A stretch of 64,000 nucleotides of DNA from CBDCKN01 sp965219035 (GCA_965219035.1 CBDCMR010000003.1:248001-312000), one strand, 5' to 3'; shown: positions 50,238 to 59,346, numbered from the stretch's first letter. Program-made: numbers and translations. Notes: generated by a model not told the origin, from the sequence alone.

Positions 50238-51614
50238 TCAGGCTGCGAACCACCCTCTGCGGTTCCCGAAGGCGTAGACCGCGGCGCCCGCAGCGAGCGT
50301 GACCAGGGCCGCTCCCGTAGGAAGAGGAGCGCCCACGAGGCCGTTGATCCACGCGGCGATCGTCATCCCCAGAAAGATCAACGCCGGAAGCGGATGCAGG
50401 GGTGTGCGGAAGATCTCCGGTCCGGTGCTCTCCATTCGGTCGGCACGTCCAGCCCGGCGCCGGAACACGAACAGCGTCGCCACGGTGAGCCCGTTGAACA
50501 GCAGTAGGGACGACCCGATGTAGATGAGCAGGGTCTCGAAAGCCCCGGTCAGAGCCAGGACCGCCGCCAAGATGCCCTGCGCCACGATGGCCACCACCGG
50601 CACGTGTCGCTGATCGGAGATCCGTCCCAGGAAGCGTGGCGCCATCCCGTCCCGAGCCATGGCGAAGTAGATCCGCGGGCCCACGGCAGTCATGGCGCTC
50701 ACCGAACCGAGCATTGCCAGGGCGATGAGGCTCGTGACGGCCAGCGAGCCCCGGAAGCCGAACAGCCTCTCCGCGGCCAGCTGTCCCACGGCGATGGCCG
50801 GCTCCCACTCGGGTTGGGGCAGGGCGTAGAAGAAGAGCGCGTTGACGAGGAGGTAGACCATCATGACGAAGAGCGTCCCCCCGAGAATCGCCCTCGGGAG
50901 GTTCCTCCCGGGGTCGCGTACCTCTCCGGCGATGTACGCGGCGGCGTTCCATCCGGCGTACGCGTAAGTCACCTGTAGGAAGGCCACCCACCAGTTGCTG
51001 CCGGGCTCGGTGCGGGCCACCAGCCCCGACCACGAGCCGTCCCCCGTCGAGAACCCAGCCAGCACCATGATTCCGATCGAGCCCACGACCATGGTGGCCA
51101 GCACCGTCTGGAAGCCACCGCTCCAGCGCACGCCCACCGAGTGGACCAGTGTGAGCAGGAGGATCATCATCGAAGCCCCCGCTGCCCCCTGGCTGATCCC
51201 GAGCCCTTCGATGAGCGGCGCGTCGGCGTTCCATCCGCCGAGCAGGGGGGCCAGGTAGGCGACCACCCCCAACGCCGACGCCGCCATGGCGGCCGAGAAC
51301 CCCACCACGAACGAGGTCCAGCCGCTCAAGAAGCCCCAGACCTGGCCGAGTCCCCGGGTCAGGTAGCGGTACTCGCCTCCTGCCGTGGGCATGTGGGTGG
51401 CCAGCTCGGAGTAGCAAAGCGCGCCGCAGAGGGCCAGGAAGCCGGCGGCGGCCCACACGCCCAATGAGCCCAGGGCGCTCCTCGTCGCGACGCGCACGAA
51501 GGCCGGGACGGTGAAGATCCCGGAGCCGATCATGTTGGTGACGACGAACGCTCCGGCGGCCACAGCGCCCAAAGTGCGGACCAGACCGTCCGCGCCGACC
51601 TCTCGTTCTGGCAT
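50238..51614 (-). CDS. APC superfamily amino acid permease
   Basis: 458 residues, twelve transmembrane helices. Family blocks: GAFVVTNMIGSGIFTVPAFV (helix I with the GSGI unwinding), PTAGGEYRYLTRGLG, and AGWNAAAYIAGEVRDPGRNL (helix VI). It imports or exchanges amino acids. AGGGAGAG precedes the ATG. It follows the formate-THF ligase gene by 96 bases on the same strand. Confidence 0.9.
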   Translation of the reverse strand: MPEREVGADGLVRTLGAVAAGAFVVTNMIGSGIFTVPAFVRVATRSALGSLGVWAAAGFLALCGALCYSELATHMPTAGGEYRYLTRGLGQVWGFLSGWTSFVVGFSAAMAASALGVVAYLAPLLGGWNADAPLIEGLGISQGAAGASMMILLLTLVHSVGVRWSGGFQTVLATMVVGSIGIMVLAGFSTGDGSWSGLVARTEPGSNWWVAFLQVTYAYAGWNAAAYIAGEVRDPGRNLPRAILGGTLFVMMVYLLVNALFFYALPQPEWEPAIAVGQLAAERLFGFRGSLAVTSLIALAMLGSVSAMTAVGPRIYFAMARDGMAPRFLGRISDQRHVPVVAIVAQGILAAVLALTGAFETLLIYIGSSLLLFNGLTVATLFVFRRRAGRADRMESTGPEIFRTPLHPLPALIFLGMTIAAWINGLVGAPLPTGAALVTLAAGAAVYAFGNRRGWFAA

Positions 51615-51710
51615 CAGACGGCGCTCTCCCTTTCGGTCCTGGACGGTCTGGCCGCCGTGCGCACCTCGGGGGGGCGCAAGGGTCGGACTGCTGGGGCCAC
51701 CTAGAGGCCT

Positions 51711-53378
51711 CTAAGCCAGTCCTACGATCTCGCCGTTGTCCTTGATCGACATGCCCACCGCCGCGGGCCGGGCCGACAGGCCAGGCATGGTCATGATGTT
51801 GACCGTCTTGGCGACGACGAAGCCCGCTCCCGCCGAGGGAGTCACATCGCGCACCGTGATCTTGAAGCCGGTGGGCCTCGCCAGGAGAGTGGGGTTGTCG
51901 GAGAAGGAGAACTGGGTCTTGGCGATGCACACGGGCATGCTCCGCATACCGAAGGACTCGAGGCGGTCGATGGCCCGAGCGGCCTCGTCCAGGAAGTCCA
52001 CTCCTTCGGCTCCATAGATCTCGGTGGCGATGACACCGATCTTCTCGCGCAGGCCCATGTCGTCGGGGTAGAGAGGCCGATAGTCGGCTTGTCCGGAATC
52101 GATGACTTCGCTCACGACGTCGGCGAGCTCCAGGCAGCCGGTCCCGGTCTGTCCGTGCGGGTCGGCCTCCACGGCCAACACCCCGAAGGCCTCGCACGCC
52201 TCGAGGAGCGCCGACACCTCGGCGTCCGTGTCGGTAGCGAAGCGGTTGATGGCCACGACCGGCGGTACGCCGAACTTGCGAAGATTTTCCACGTGCGCCT
52301 GGAGGTTCACTGCGCCGGCTCTGAGGGCCTCCACGTTCTCCGCCTTCAGGTCGTCTTTGGCCACGCCGCCGTGCATCTTCAGGGCCCGGATGGTGGCCAC
52401 GACCACCACCGCCTGAGGTTTGAGGCCCCCCACGCGGCATTTGATGTCGAAGAACTTCTCGGCTCCGAGGTCGGCCCCGAACCCCGCTTCGGTCACCACG
52501 ACGTCCCCCAGGGCCAGTCCGGCCCGGGTGGCGATGAGGGAGCTGCAACCGTGGGCGATATTGGCGAACGGCCCGCCGTGGACGAAGGCCGGGGTGCCGC
52601 CCAGCGTCTGCACCAGGTTGGGGTTGATGGCCTCTTGGAGGAGCAGCGTCATGGCGCCGGGGGCGTCGAGCTCGGCGGCCCGGATGGGCTCTCCCTGACG
52701 CGTGGAGGCCACGATGATGTTGCCGAGCCGGGCGGTCAAATCCTTCAACGAGTCGGTGAGGCAGAAGATCGCCATGATCTCCGAGGCAGCGGTGATGACG
52801 AAGCCATCTTCCCGCGGAATCCCGCCGGTCCGGCCGCCCAAACCCAGGACCACGTGCCGCAGCGCACGATCGTTCATATCCACCGTCCGGGGCCAGGTGA
52901 TCTGGCGATGGTCGATGTCCAGGCTGTTGGGCCGGAACAGGTGGTTGTCCAGCATTGCCGAGAGAAGTCCGTGAGCAGAGGTGATGGCGTGGAAATCGCC
53001 CGTGAAGTGCAGGTTGATGTCCGCCATGGGGATCACCTGGGAGTATCCCCCGCCCGCCGCTCCGCCCTTGATTCCGAAGACCGGTCCCAAGCTGGGCTCA
53101 CGCAGGCACAGGACGGGGTTCCGCTCCCGAAGGGTCAGGGCGTCGACGAGCCCCACGGCCATCGTGGATTTGCCTTCACCGGCCGGGGTGGGGCTGATGC
53201 CCGTGACCAGAACGAGTTTCCCGTTCCGGTTCTCCCGGCCGTTGATCACGTCCAGGGGCACCTTGGCTTTGTAGTGCCCGTAGGGCTCGATGTCCGTGGC
53301 TCCGAGCCCGACTTTGGCCGCGATCTCGATGACGGGCCTCAACTCGGCGGACTGTGCGATCTCGATATCGGTCAGCAT
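51711..53378 (-). CDS. fhs: formate--tetrahydrofolate ligase
   Basis: 555 residues. P-loop TPAGEGKSTMAVGL, then CLREPSLGPVFGIKGGAAGG, the folate/formyl-phosphate region FTGDFHAITSAHGLLSAM and VVTEAGFGADLGAEKFFDIK. It charges THF with formate using ATP, feeding one-carbon metabolism. Complete, no breaks. An amidase-like gene is divergent upstream. The C-terminal end GMSIKDNGEIVGLA is the expected one. Confidence 0.97.
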   Translation of the reverse strand: MLTDIEIAQSAELRPVIEIAAKVGLGATDIEPYGHYKAKVPLDVINGRENRNGKLVLVTGISPTPAGEGKSTMAVGLVDALTLRERNPVLCLREPSLGPVFGIKGGAAGGGYSQVIPMADINLHFTGDFHAITSAHGLLSAMLDNHLFRPNSLDIDHRQITWPRTVDMNDRALRHVVLGLGGRTGGIPREDGFVITAASEIMAIFCLTDSLKDLTARLGNIIVASTRQGEPIRAAELDAPGAMTLLLQEAINPNLVQTLGGTPAFVHGGPFANIAHGCSSLIATRAGLALGDVVVTEAGFGADLGAEKFFDIKCRVGGLKPQAVVVVATIRALKMHGGVAKDDLKAENVEALRAGAVNLQAHVENLRKFGVPPVVAINRFATDTDAEVSALLEACEAFGVLAVEADPHGQTGTGCLELADVVSEVIDSGQADYRPLYPDDMGLREKIGVIATEIYGAEGVDFLDEAARAIDRLESFGMRSMPVCIAKTQFSFSDNPTLLARPTGFKITVRDVTPSAGAGFVVAKTVNIMTMPGLSARPAAVGMSIKDNGEIVGLA

Positions 53379-53712
53379 TCTCGTTACGTGTCGGTCGATT
53401 CTGATTCTCGCCGTGTGGGGCCTCCCGAGGTTCCTGGCGGCCGACCCGCGGCTCTTCGGGCACCCAAGTCAGCGAAGCGGCCGTTCAGGCTGGGCTTTTC
53501 ACCAGAATTCTGCAAGAGGAAGGCGGGAACCTTCGCCCGCTTGAAACGTCGAGAAGGTGCACGCTCGCCGTTCGCCCATGCAAAGACGCGACGAGGGGAC
53601 AGTGGTTGCGTCCGGTGTGTACGGGCGGGCAGGTTTGTTCCGCAGGCGACCCCTCGTCCTAGGACTACGGCCCGCGCGGCCGATCGAACACGAGCAACCG
53701 ATGGAGGCCGTC

Positions 53713-54681
53713 ATGAGAATCGCAACCGCCCTACTCGCAATCGCCCTGTTCGGGGGAACGTCGACGTCCGCGCAGGACACACTCCGGTTCACGCCGACGG
53801 TCGCGTATCCCACGTTCGACGTGCGCGAGCCGGTCGCCACGATCCGGCCAGGCACGATCCTCATCTCCAACACGAATCATGGGGCGTACTACGATCCCGG
53901 CGGGGGGAATTTCCCGGGTGAGGTCGGCCCGTTCTGGATCGAGGGCGCGACGACGAACGACATCTTGGTCGTGGAAATCCTCAAGGTCCGGCCGAACCAT
54001 GACCTGGCCGGCGTCCAGCTCTACTCGGACTTCGGAGGTCTGGCGACCGACTCGCGTGTGCGGCTGCTGAACGATCCGATCCAGGCTCGTCGCTACGAGT
54101 GGAGCCTGGACGCCGAAGCCATGACGGGCACGGTCGAGCTTCCGGACTCCGAGATGGGCGAGATCACGATCGACCTTCAGCCGATGCTCGGCCGGGTCGC
54201 CGTGGCCCCCGAAGCCGGTGAGGCGTTCGCAGGGCTCTGGCCCGGCAACTTCGGTGGCAACATGGACGCACCCGAGGTGCGGGAAGGCACGACGGTATAC
54301 CTGCCGATCTTCAACGACGGCGCGTACTTCTACTTCGGCGATGGCCACGCCCGGCAGGGCGAAGGGGAGGTCAACGGTACCGGCCTCGAGACGTCGATGG
54401 ACGTGATGTTCCGCATCGACCTGATCAAGAACAAGACGATCGCGTGGCCGCGCTTCGAGGACGAGACGCACATCATGGTGGCCGGGAGCGCGCGGCCGCT
54501 CATCGACGCCTTCAGGCTCGCGCACGTCGAGCTCATCGAGTGGCTCGTCGACGAGTACGGCTTTGGGAAGTGGGACGCCTACATGCTCGTCGGGCAGCTC
54601 GGCGAGAACACGATCGCCAACATCGTCGATCCGATCTACACGGTCGTCGCGAAGTTCCCGAAGGAGCACCTGCCGAGGTAG
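53713..54681 (+). CDS. acetamidase/formamidase family protein, exported
   Basis: 322 residues with a signal peptide (IATALLAIALFGGTSTSAQ). Family features: NTNHGAYYDPGGGNFPGEVG, GPFWIEGATTNDILVVEI, PGNFGGNMDAPEVREGTTVY and YFGDGHARQGEGEVNGTGLE. Members release ammonia and formate from amides; formate would be the substrate of the neighbouring fhs product, though export makes this indirect. The ATG at 53713 has TGGAGG just upstream. The 334-base divergent region 53379-53712 shows no other gene. Confidence 0.85.
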   Translation: MRIATALLAIALFGGTSTSAQDTLRFTPTVAYPTFDVREPVATIRPGTILISNTNHGAYYDPGGGNFPGEVGPFWIEGATTNDILVVEILKVRPNHDLAGVQLYSDFGGLATDSRVRLLNDPIQARRYEWSLDAEAMTGTVELPDSEMGEITIDLQPMLGRVAVAPEAGEAFAGLWPGNFGGNMDAPEVREGTTVYLPIFNDGAYFYFGDGHARQGEGEVNGTGLETSMDVMFRIDLIKNKTIAWPRFEDETHIMVAGSARPLIDAFRLAHVELIEWLVDEYGFGKWDAYMLVGQLGENTIANIVDPIYTVVAKFPKEHLPR

Positions 54682-54739
54682 GTGCTCTGATGCGACGGTC
54701 TTTCTTGCGGATGGACGTACGGGTGCTGGCGTATGCTAC

Positions 54740-54934
54740 GAGATGTGCCGCACCGTCCCGCTCGATGTCACTAGCGAGACCTATCCCGCGTTCGTATAGG
54801 CCAGCGAGCTGCGCATCCAGAAGCCGCAGCTCCCCTGCTGTCTCCTGCTCCCGGCGCGTGAGACTGCTACCCTCGTCGCCCGGTCTCTCGCGTTCTGGCA
54901 GATCGCCGTGCGTCTCGTCCATCACTCCACTCAT
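54740..54934 (-). pseudogene. N-terminal remnant of an unknown protein
   Basis: About 65 codons look coding: RREQETAGELRLLDAQLAGL followed by YERGIGLASDIERDGAAHLV. The sequence then changes to a basic, non-conserved tail and runs antisense into the amidase gene. I do not know the family. It occupies part of the 592-base gap 54682-55273; the rest (54935-55190) shows nothing I can name. Confidence 0.35.
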
Positions 54935-55190
54935 GTTGGGGAGCGCCCCCGGTCTCCTTCGTTCCGTATTCCGGCCAATCTACGTGATGCGATACGCAGG
55001 CCCGAGGCCGCGAGAACGAACTTCCTTTCGCGCCGACGTCTTCTGCGCAACGTCGCCCGCCAGTCCCTCCCGGGGTCACGGCACCCGTATTCTAAGTCTT
55101 ATCGTCGAGTGCCCTCTCCGTTCAGCCTTTGCCCGCAGGCGGCGACAGTCCGATAGCCCCGCCTGGGCCAATCGGCCGGAGGCGATTGCA

Positions 55191-55250
55191 GATAACGTGT
55201 CAGAGCTAACGACGTCCGCCGAGGGCACGAGCGGGAGTTTGGCGTTACGA
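55191..55250 (-). other. attC-like site 7 (degenerate)
   Basis: GATAACGTGTCAGAGC opens and GAGCGGGAGTTTGGCGTTAC closes. The right arm matches site 2 (GAGCGGGAGAGCGGCGTTAA), but the left arm pairs poorly. It lies 24 bases after the end of hepT, where the site of that cassette should be. Confidence 0.4.
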
Positions 55251-55273
55251 GATGAAGCGCCGCTCGGCTTTGC

Positions 55274-55618
55274 CTAATCCGCAAACCCCTCCAGAACGCT
55301 CTCGATAAGGGCGCGGACCGCGGGTACATCGACGATGGCAGTCTGCCAGACCACACCGAGGTCCACAACGAAGTAGTCGTGGATGAGCCTGTGACGGAGA
55401 CCGGTGATCTCGCGCCACGGAACCTCCTGATGCCTCTCGGTGACCTCCCGCGTCACCCGCCCCGCAGCTTATCCGAGGATCTCCATCTCGCGGATGATCG
55501 CGTCCTGGATGACCCAATCGTGTTCAAACTGCTCAAGGGTCGTCCGGGACACAGCCTCACCAACGCGGTCAATCGCGTCGAGCATGTGGTGGAGGAAAAG
55601 CGAATCAGGCGGCGTCAT
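55274..55618 (-). pseudogene. hepT: HepT-type (DUF86) toxin with an in-frame stop
   Basis: The frame starts MTPPDSLFLHHMLDAIDRVG and continues VIQDAIIREMEILG, then meets TAA (55471-55469) before AAGRVTREVTERHQEVPWRE and GLRHRLIHDYFVVDL. The RxxxxHxY active site (RHRLIHDYF) of the HEPN toxin is present. Apart from the single stop the 114 codons are intact. HepT toxins are normally AMPylated by MntA, encoded just upstream. Confidence 0.85.
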
Positions 55619-55893
55619 AGAGGACGGCCGCCGACGCGAGGATGGACTCTCGCAAATAGGGACTCAGGCCCGGCTCCGTTACGACATCCACGGGCCTCCC
55701 AAAGAACTCGGCGAGCGCATCCTCCAGGCGGATCAACTCAAACAAACCCTTCGCAGAGCCGAAGTCCGCAATCAGATCTACGTCCGAGTTCTGGACGTTC
55801 CTCGCCCCGGGCCGCAGATCCAAAGATCCGAAGCCGCGTTACGTCGTATTCCCGGCAGAGCTCGCCGAGTCGGCAAGAGTCGAACTGGACCAT
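55605..55893 (-). pseudogene. mntA: MntA-type nucleotidyltransferase antitoxin with a frameshift
   Basis: The first frame reads MVQFDSCRLGELCREYDVTR, then LRIFGSAARGEERP; the second continues NSDVDLIADFGSAKGLFELI, RLEDALAEFFGRPVDVVTEP and on to the stop at 55605. Removing one G near 55793 joins them and restores the GS-x10-DVD catalytic motif exactly. MntA neutralises HepT by AMPylation. Gene order and the overlap with hepT are as in intact modules. Confidence 0.82.
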
Positions 55894-55956
55894 ACGAGAA
55901 TTCTCTCGGGACAGCCGCCCCGGGTCAACGGAATCAGTACTCCACAGCGCTTTGTC

Positions 55957-56118
55957 TCGTAACGGGCTCACGGACTCACGACACGGAGGTGGCGGAGCCA
56001 CCGGAGTGTCCGCGAAGCGGCCGCAAGGCCGGCGAACCTGAGTGGCATATCCAACGGATATGTCTACGAGGGTTCGATGTAGGGTGTCGTAGGCCAGAGC
56101 GTGAGTCAGGCGTTATCG
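55957..56118 (-). other. attC-like site 6
   Basis: CTCGTAACGGGCTCACGGAC opens; GCGTGAGTCAGGCGTTATCG closes. The arms GGACTCACG and CGTGAGTC pair. An inner small hairpin CATATCC-aac-GGATATG is shared in form with site 1. Confidence 0.75.
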
Positions 56119-56166
56119 GACGTCCCGCTGGTCAACTCCCAGGTCGGTGGCAATTGAAGCAGTCGC

Positions 56167-56646
56167 CTAGCCCCCTTCTTTCCGACCGAGCATCTCAGCC
56201 TCCATGAACTCGATGAACTCCTCCGAGTACCGCATTTCATTATTGCTCCACCATCGCGCGAACGCCGGAGACCCCACGAAACTGAAGCCGAGGAATGCGT
56301 AGGCTTCTTCCTCCGAGATCAATCCGACAGAGAGTTGCCGCTGCGTATTCTCGAAGTTCCGTAAGACGGCCAACACAATCGAGTGAACCTGAAGAGAGTC
56401 CCGACCCGTGAGGGTGTCGCCAGGCGGTTCGGACCACCAACGTCGGAATACCGCAAGCCGCTCGGTGTCCTCAGACATCATAGTCTGGACATTTGTGTAG
56501 CCCTCCGAGAGGCCCTGATAGGCCGCCCCGCGAATGGCTGCGTTTGTCTGGCGCAGTTCGGCCCAGACGAACACGAGTGAAACAATCAATCCTACCAGCC
56601 CGGCCCTCTCGACCCAGCGCATACGATTAAGAGACGAGTCGCTCAA
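56167..56646 (-). CDS. cassette-encoded membrane-anchored hypothetical protein
   Basis: 159 residues. One N-terminal transmembrane helix (AGLVGLIVSLVFVWAELRQT) and a soluble part with many Trp/Phe (RWWSEPPGD, YAFLGFSFVGSPAFARWW). Similar one-helix proteins of about this size occur widely as hypotheticals. It fills the cassette between attC-like sites 5 and 6 and appears intact. Confidence 0.65.
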   Translation of the reverse strand: MSDSSLNRMRWVERAGLVGLIVSLVFVWAELRQTNAAIRGAAYQGLSEGYTNVQTMMSEDTERLAVFRRWWSEPPGDTLTGRDSLQVHSIVLAVLRNFENTQRQLSVGLISEEEAYAFLGFSFVGSPAFARWWSNNEMRYSEEFIEFMEAEMLGRKEGG

Positions 56647-56708
56647 TGGTCCAGCCTATCTTTACTAGAGTCCCAACTGGTCTGATTCTACAGTCCCAAA
56701 GGGATGTC

Positions 56709-56854
56709 TCGTAACGGGCTCACGTGCTCCCGGCGCGGAGGTGAGCATGCTCACCGGAGTGCCCCGAAGGGCCGGGTCCGTTGTCTACGCTACCACCTAC
56801 ACGGCCAACCCGCGAAGCGGATCCAAGGGCCCGAGCAGGAGCGCGGCGTTACCC
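56709..56854 (-). other. attC-like site 5
   Basis: CGTAACGGGCTCACGTGCTC opens; GAGCAGGAGCGCGGCGTTAC closes. The first ~70 bases are almost the same as those of site 2. Confidence 0.75.
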
Positions 56855-56874
56855 GGCGTATGCCCGGCTTCGAT

Positions 56875-57144
56875 CTATCCGCTAGTCGGCGTGTCGACGG
56901 GCTTGGCTACTTCCGCGTAGAGCCGGTCCGGCGCGACATCTAGGTCGCCGGGCCAGGTCGGAGCTCCGGTCACCCCATCGATCTCGACCTCGGAGAACTC
57001 TGCCGGATTCTCGGTCCATCGTCGGAACACGCCTCGGCCCGCAACGTCGGAGAGATCGGCCTCACCTTCAACGCCGTCTTCGAACCGGACCCAGAGTCGG
57101 TAGTTCGGCCGCGCCTCAGCCGTAACGAGTCGATACCGCATCAT
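56875..57144 (-). CDS. DUF2442 protein (cassette gene)
   Basis: 89 residues: PNYRLWVRFEDGVEGEADLS and the C-terminal LDVAPDRLYAEV match DUF2442, a small domain usually encoded next to DUF4160. The pair is thought to resemble toxin-antitoxin modules. The gene is intact and lies 7 bases after the DUF4160 gene in the same cassette. Confidence 0.8.
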   Translation of the reverse strand: MMRYRLVTAEARPNYRLWVRFEDGVEGEADLSDVAGRGVFRRWTENPAEFSEVEIDGVTGAPTWPGDLDVAPDRLYAEVAKPVDTPTSG

Positions 57145-57151
57145 CTCCCTC

Positions 57152-57413
57152 CTAACTCGAAGGGTCGATTCTACCCAGAGGCTCCAGGTCTTGTGCCCGA
57201 CTCCATACCTCTCGCAACTCCATCTGGTGGATCGTCGCCCATTCCATGACGAGTCCCATCGCTCGCGGAGAAAGCTGGCCGTTCAAGAGGCTGAGGTCCT
57301 CGATCGATATAGAGGCCTCCTCCCCGCCGTATATCGCGTGGAAGTGTGCCGGGCCGTGGTCACGCCAGTACACAATAGATGGCGATTCCAAAGAATTCGC
57401 TGATCTTCGGCAC
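57152..57413 (-). pseudogene. DUF4160 protein with a one-base frameshift
   Basis: From the GTG at 57413 the frame reads VPKISEFFGIAIY; after one extra T in TATTGTGTAC (plus-strand bases 57374-57378) the other frame continues YWRDHGPAHFHAIYGGEEAS to the stop. Deleting the T gives GIAIYVYWRDH, the expected family sequence. AAGGAGG lies before the GTG. A downstream ATG/TTG start in the second frame would lack the conserved N-terminus. Confidence 0.8.
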
Positions 57414-58005
57414 TGCCGGCCTCCTTTACTTCACGATCCCTCAGCCGGAACGTACCAGCCACTGAGGAATCGACGGTAGGGCATATGCCGCGTAACGGGC
57501 TCACGGACTCCCGGCACGAGTGAGCGCTAGCGAACGAAGTGACACCGTAGGGGCCGGGCCCGCAGCTAACTCTACAGCCCAACGGCTGAATCCGCGAAGC
57601 GGATCTGAGGGCCCTAGCGGGAGTCCGGCGTTGGGCGTCGTGGGCGCGCCGCCCTTGCCTCGTATACGCTGCTGCAGCCGCGACACCTCCCATCAGAGCC
57701 AAGGTGAACGTCGCGAACAACTCCCATCGGATGGCTGGATTCACTGCCGCAAACGACTCCTGAAGGATCACAACCTCGAGGGCTGGCTCGACGAGTTGTC
57801 CCAGCACCAGGCCCAGCCCAAGCGCGATGACTAGGTCGACTCCCCCGCTCTCCGTGCGATGAAGGAACGACCACCCCATCGCAATCCCGGTCACGATGCC
57901 TAACAGCCAATGCATCGACCAACCCAGGCTTGGAGGCATGTCCGTGGGTCGTCCTACATGCCAATCAACGTGAACCAGGGCTGCAAGGGCTGCTGACCAT
58001 ACCAA
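57283..58005 (-). CDS. cassette membrane protein, frame reading through attC site 4
   Basis: The first ~120 residues form four transmembrane helices (SLGWSMHWLLGIVTGIAMGW, VIALGLGLVLGQLVEPAL, LFATFTLALMGGVAAAAAY). After TRQGRRAHDAQRR the frame enters the attC-like site and stays open through it to 57283. The natural protein probably ends near 57640; the rest is likely non-functional read-through. The start is uncertain; a TTG at 58005 or an upstream codon is possible. Confidence 0.45.
   Translation of the reverse strand: MVWSAALAALVHVDWHVGRPTDMPPSLGWSMHWLLGIVTGIAMGWSFLHRTESGGVDLVIALGLGLVLGQLVEPALEVVILQESFAAVNPAIRWELFATFTLALMGGVAAAAAYTRQGRRAHDAQRRTPARALRSASRIQPLGCRVSCGPGPYGVTSFASAHSCRESVSPLRGICPTVDSSVAGTFRLRDREVKEAGSAEDQRILWNRHLLCTGVTTARHTSTRYTAGRRPLYRSRTSAS
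57490..57636 (-). other. attC-like site 4
   Basis: CGCGTAACGGGCTCACGGAC opens; CGGGAGTCCGGCGTTGGGC closes. GGACTCCCG and CGGGAGTCC pair perfectly over 9 bases. The closing core GTTGGGC fits the GTTRRRY consensus. Confidence 0.75.
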
Positions 58006-58008
58006 AAC

Positions 58009-58048
58009 GAAGATCGTGTCGCGGCGTGGAAGATCGTGTCGCGGCGTG
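58009..58048. repeat. 20-bp perfect tandem duplication
   Basis: GAAGATCGTGTCGCGGCGTG occurs twice in direct succession at the 5' side of the cassette membrane-protein gene. A recent slippage event is likely. Confidence 0.85.
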
Positions 58049-58109
58049 AAGGACTAATCTCCAAGGGCACCTCGTAGCGTTCAACCTTCGTCGGCTGTGA
58101 GCCCATGTC

Positions 58110-58281
58110 GCCTAACGGGCTCATTGACTCACGACGCGGAGGTGAGCGCAGTTCACCGGAGTGTCCGCGAAGCGGCCGAACCGTCGGTTATCGTAAGACC
58201 CGAGTAGCTGGAGCGCGACAGCGCGGAGGTTCACAAGATCGGGATTGTGTCGATGGCGAGAGCTTGAGTCAGGCGTTATCG
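58110..58281 (-). other. attC-like site 3
   Basis: GCCTAACGGGCTCATTGACT opens; GCTTGAGTCAGGCGTTATCG closes. TGACTCA and TGAGTCA pair. On the minus strand the closing core is GTTAGGC, a canonical attC end. Confidence 0.78.
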
Positions 58282-58551
58282 GACGTGCGCGCGGTGGCCC
58301 CACCCCTGAGTCGGGTCCGAACACGGAGGCAAACCGGCGGGTCTCGATCCGACCGGGGATATTGAATCCGCGTGTTCAAAAAAGAGATCTCCATCGACTT
58401 CATTGCGCGGTTGAACCGTGACTTGATGATGGCCGCGTTCACTTAGTCCGGTTGGCTGGAGCGTTCCCGACGGTTATCGGAACGGCGGCGGCCTCTTGCG
58501 CTGGTTTATCAGGCGGGCAACCTTGCCGGTTGCCCTTACTCGGAGAGCCAT

Positions 58552-59118
58552 GTGGTTCCGTTGCTAGATCTGTGGCTGCCCATTCTGTTGTCCACCGTAG
58601 CGGTGTTCATCTTGAGTTTTCTCATATGGACGGCGCTTCCCCACCACAAGTCCGACTTCAAGAAACTCCCTAACGAAGACGGCCTGATCAACGCCATGCG
58701 AGGACGGCCTCCCGAGCCTGGCGCTTACATGTTGCCACGTGCCTGGACCCACGCGGAAGTGCGGAATCCTGAAATCGCAGAAAAGCTGACCCAAGGTCCG
58801 GTCGGGTTCATCACCATTGTGCCGTCCGGCATTCCCACGATCGGCACGATGGGGAAGAAGTTCGTACAGCTTTTCGTCTTCTATTTGGTGTTGTCCGTTC
58901 TGGTGGCGTATGTGACGGGTACGGCCTTCGCGGCCGGGCACGCGGGGATGGACGTGTTCAGGATTCCGGCGACGGTGGCGGCGATGGGTCATGGCACCGG
59001 GGTCATCACGGCGGCGGTGTATTTCGGAACACCGTGGACCAATACGTGGAAACACGTGATCGACGCCGTGCTATACGGGCTCGCTACCGGTGCGATTTTC
59101 GCCGCGTTGTGGCCGTGA
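58552..59118 (+). CDS. cassette membrane protein in opposite orientation
   Basis: 188 residues. A transmembrane helix at LLSTVAVFILSFLIWTALPH, a soluble loop (PRAWTHAEVRNPEIAEKLTQ) and two or three more helices (FVFYLVLSVLVAYVTGTAF, AVLYGLATGAIFAALWP). Widespread hypothetical in Gram-negative genomes. It is the only cassette gene on the plus strand, so it must carry its own promoter. GTG start; the gap 58282-58551 shows no gene. Confidence 0.7.
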   Translation: MVPLLDLWLPILLSTVAVFILSFLIWTALPHHKSDFKKLPNEDGLINAMRGRPPEPGAYMLPRAWTHAEVRNPEIAEKLTQGPVGFITIVPSGIPTIGTMGKKFVQLFVFYLVLSVLVAYVTGTAFAAGHAGMDVFRIPATVAAMGHGTGVITAAVYFGTPWTNTWKHVIDAVLYGLATGAIFAALWP

Positions 59119-59173
59119 TCTAAGGGGGTGCCCCCCAGGCGTCCAACTGTCACCCCCGCTGAAGCGCATATCC

Positions 59174-59322
59174 GCATAACGGGCTCACGTGCTCCCGGCG
59201 CGGAGGTGAGCATGCTCACCGGAGTGCCCCGAAGGGCCGGGCCCGTTGATCTCCACGATAGTGCCCTCACGTCTCCGCGCGAAAGCGCACCCGAGGGCTC
59301 GAGCGGGAGAGCGGCGTTAACT
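59174..59322 (-). other. attC-like site 2
   Basis: GCATAACGGGCTCACGTGCT opens; GGGAGAGCGGCGTTAACT closes. Its first ~75 bases are almost identical to site 5. Confidence 0.75.
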
Positions 59323-59346
59323 GATGTGGCGCTTCTGGCGGTCGTC

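Noticed and set aside
50218..52548. A 776-codon minus-strand open frame
   Set aside because: It is antiparallel-frame shadowing of the APC permease and fhs genes; its composition is Arg/Gly/Pro-rich without motifs.
53379..53712. Possible small gene or riboswitch between fhs and the amidase
   Set aside because: There is a GGCGGG..CCCGC hairpin but no conserved riboswitch core or ribosome-binding site with a sensible frame.
52089..53921. A 610-codon plus-strand open frame opposite fhs
   Set aside because: It is antisense to a complete, well-conserved fhs gene and has His/Gly/Val-rich shadow composition.
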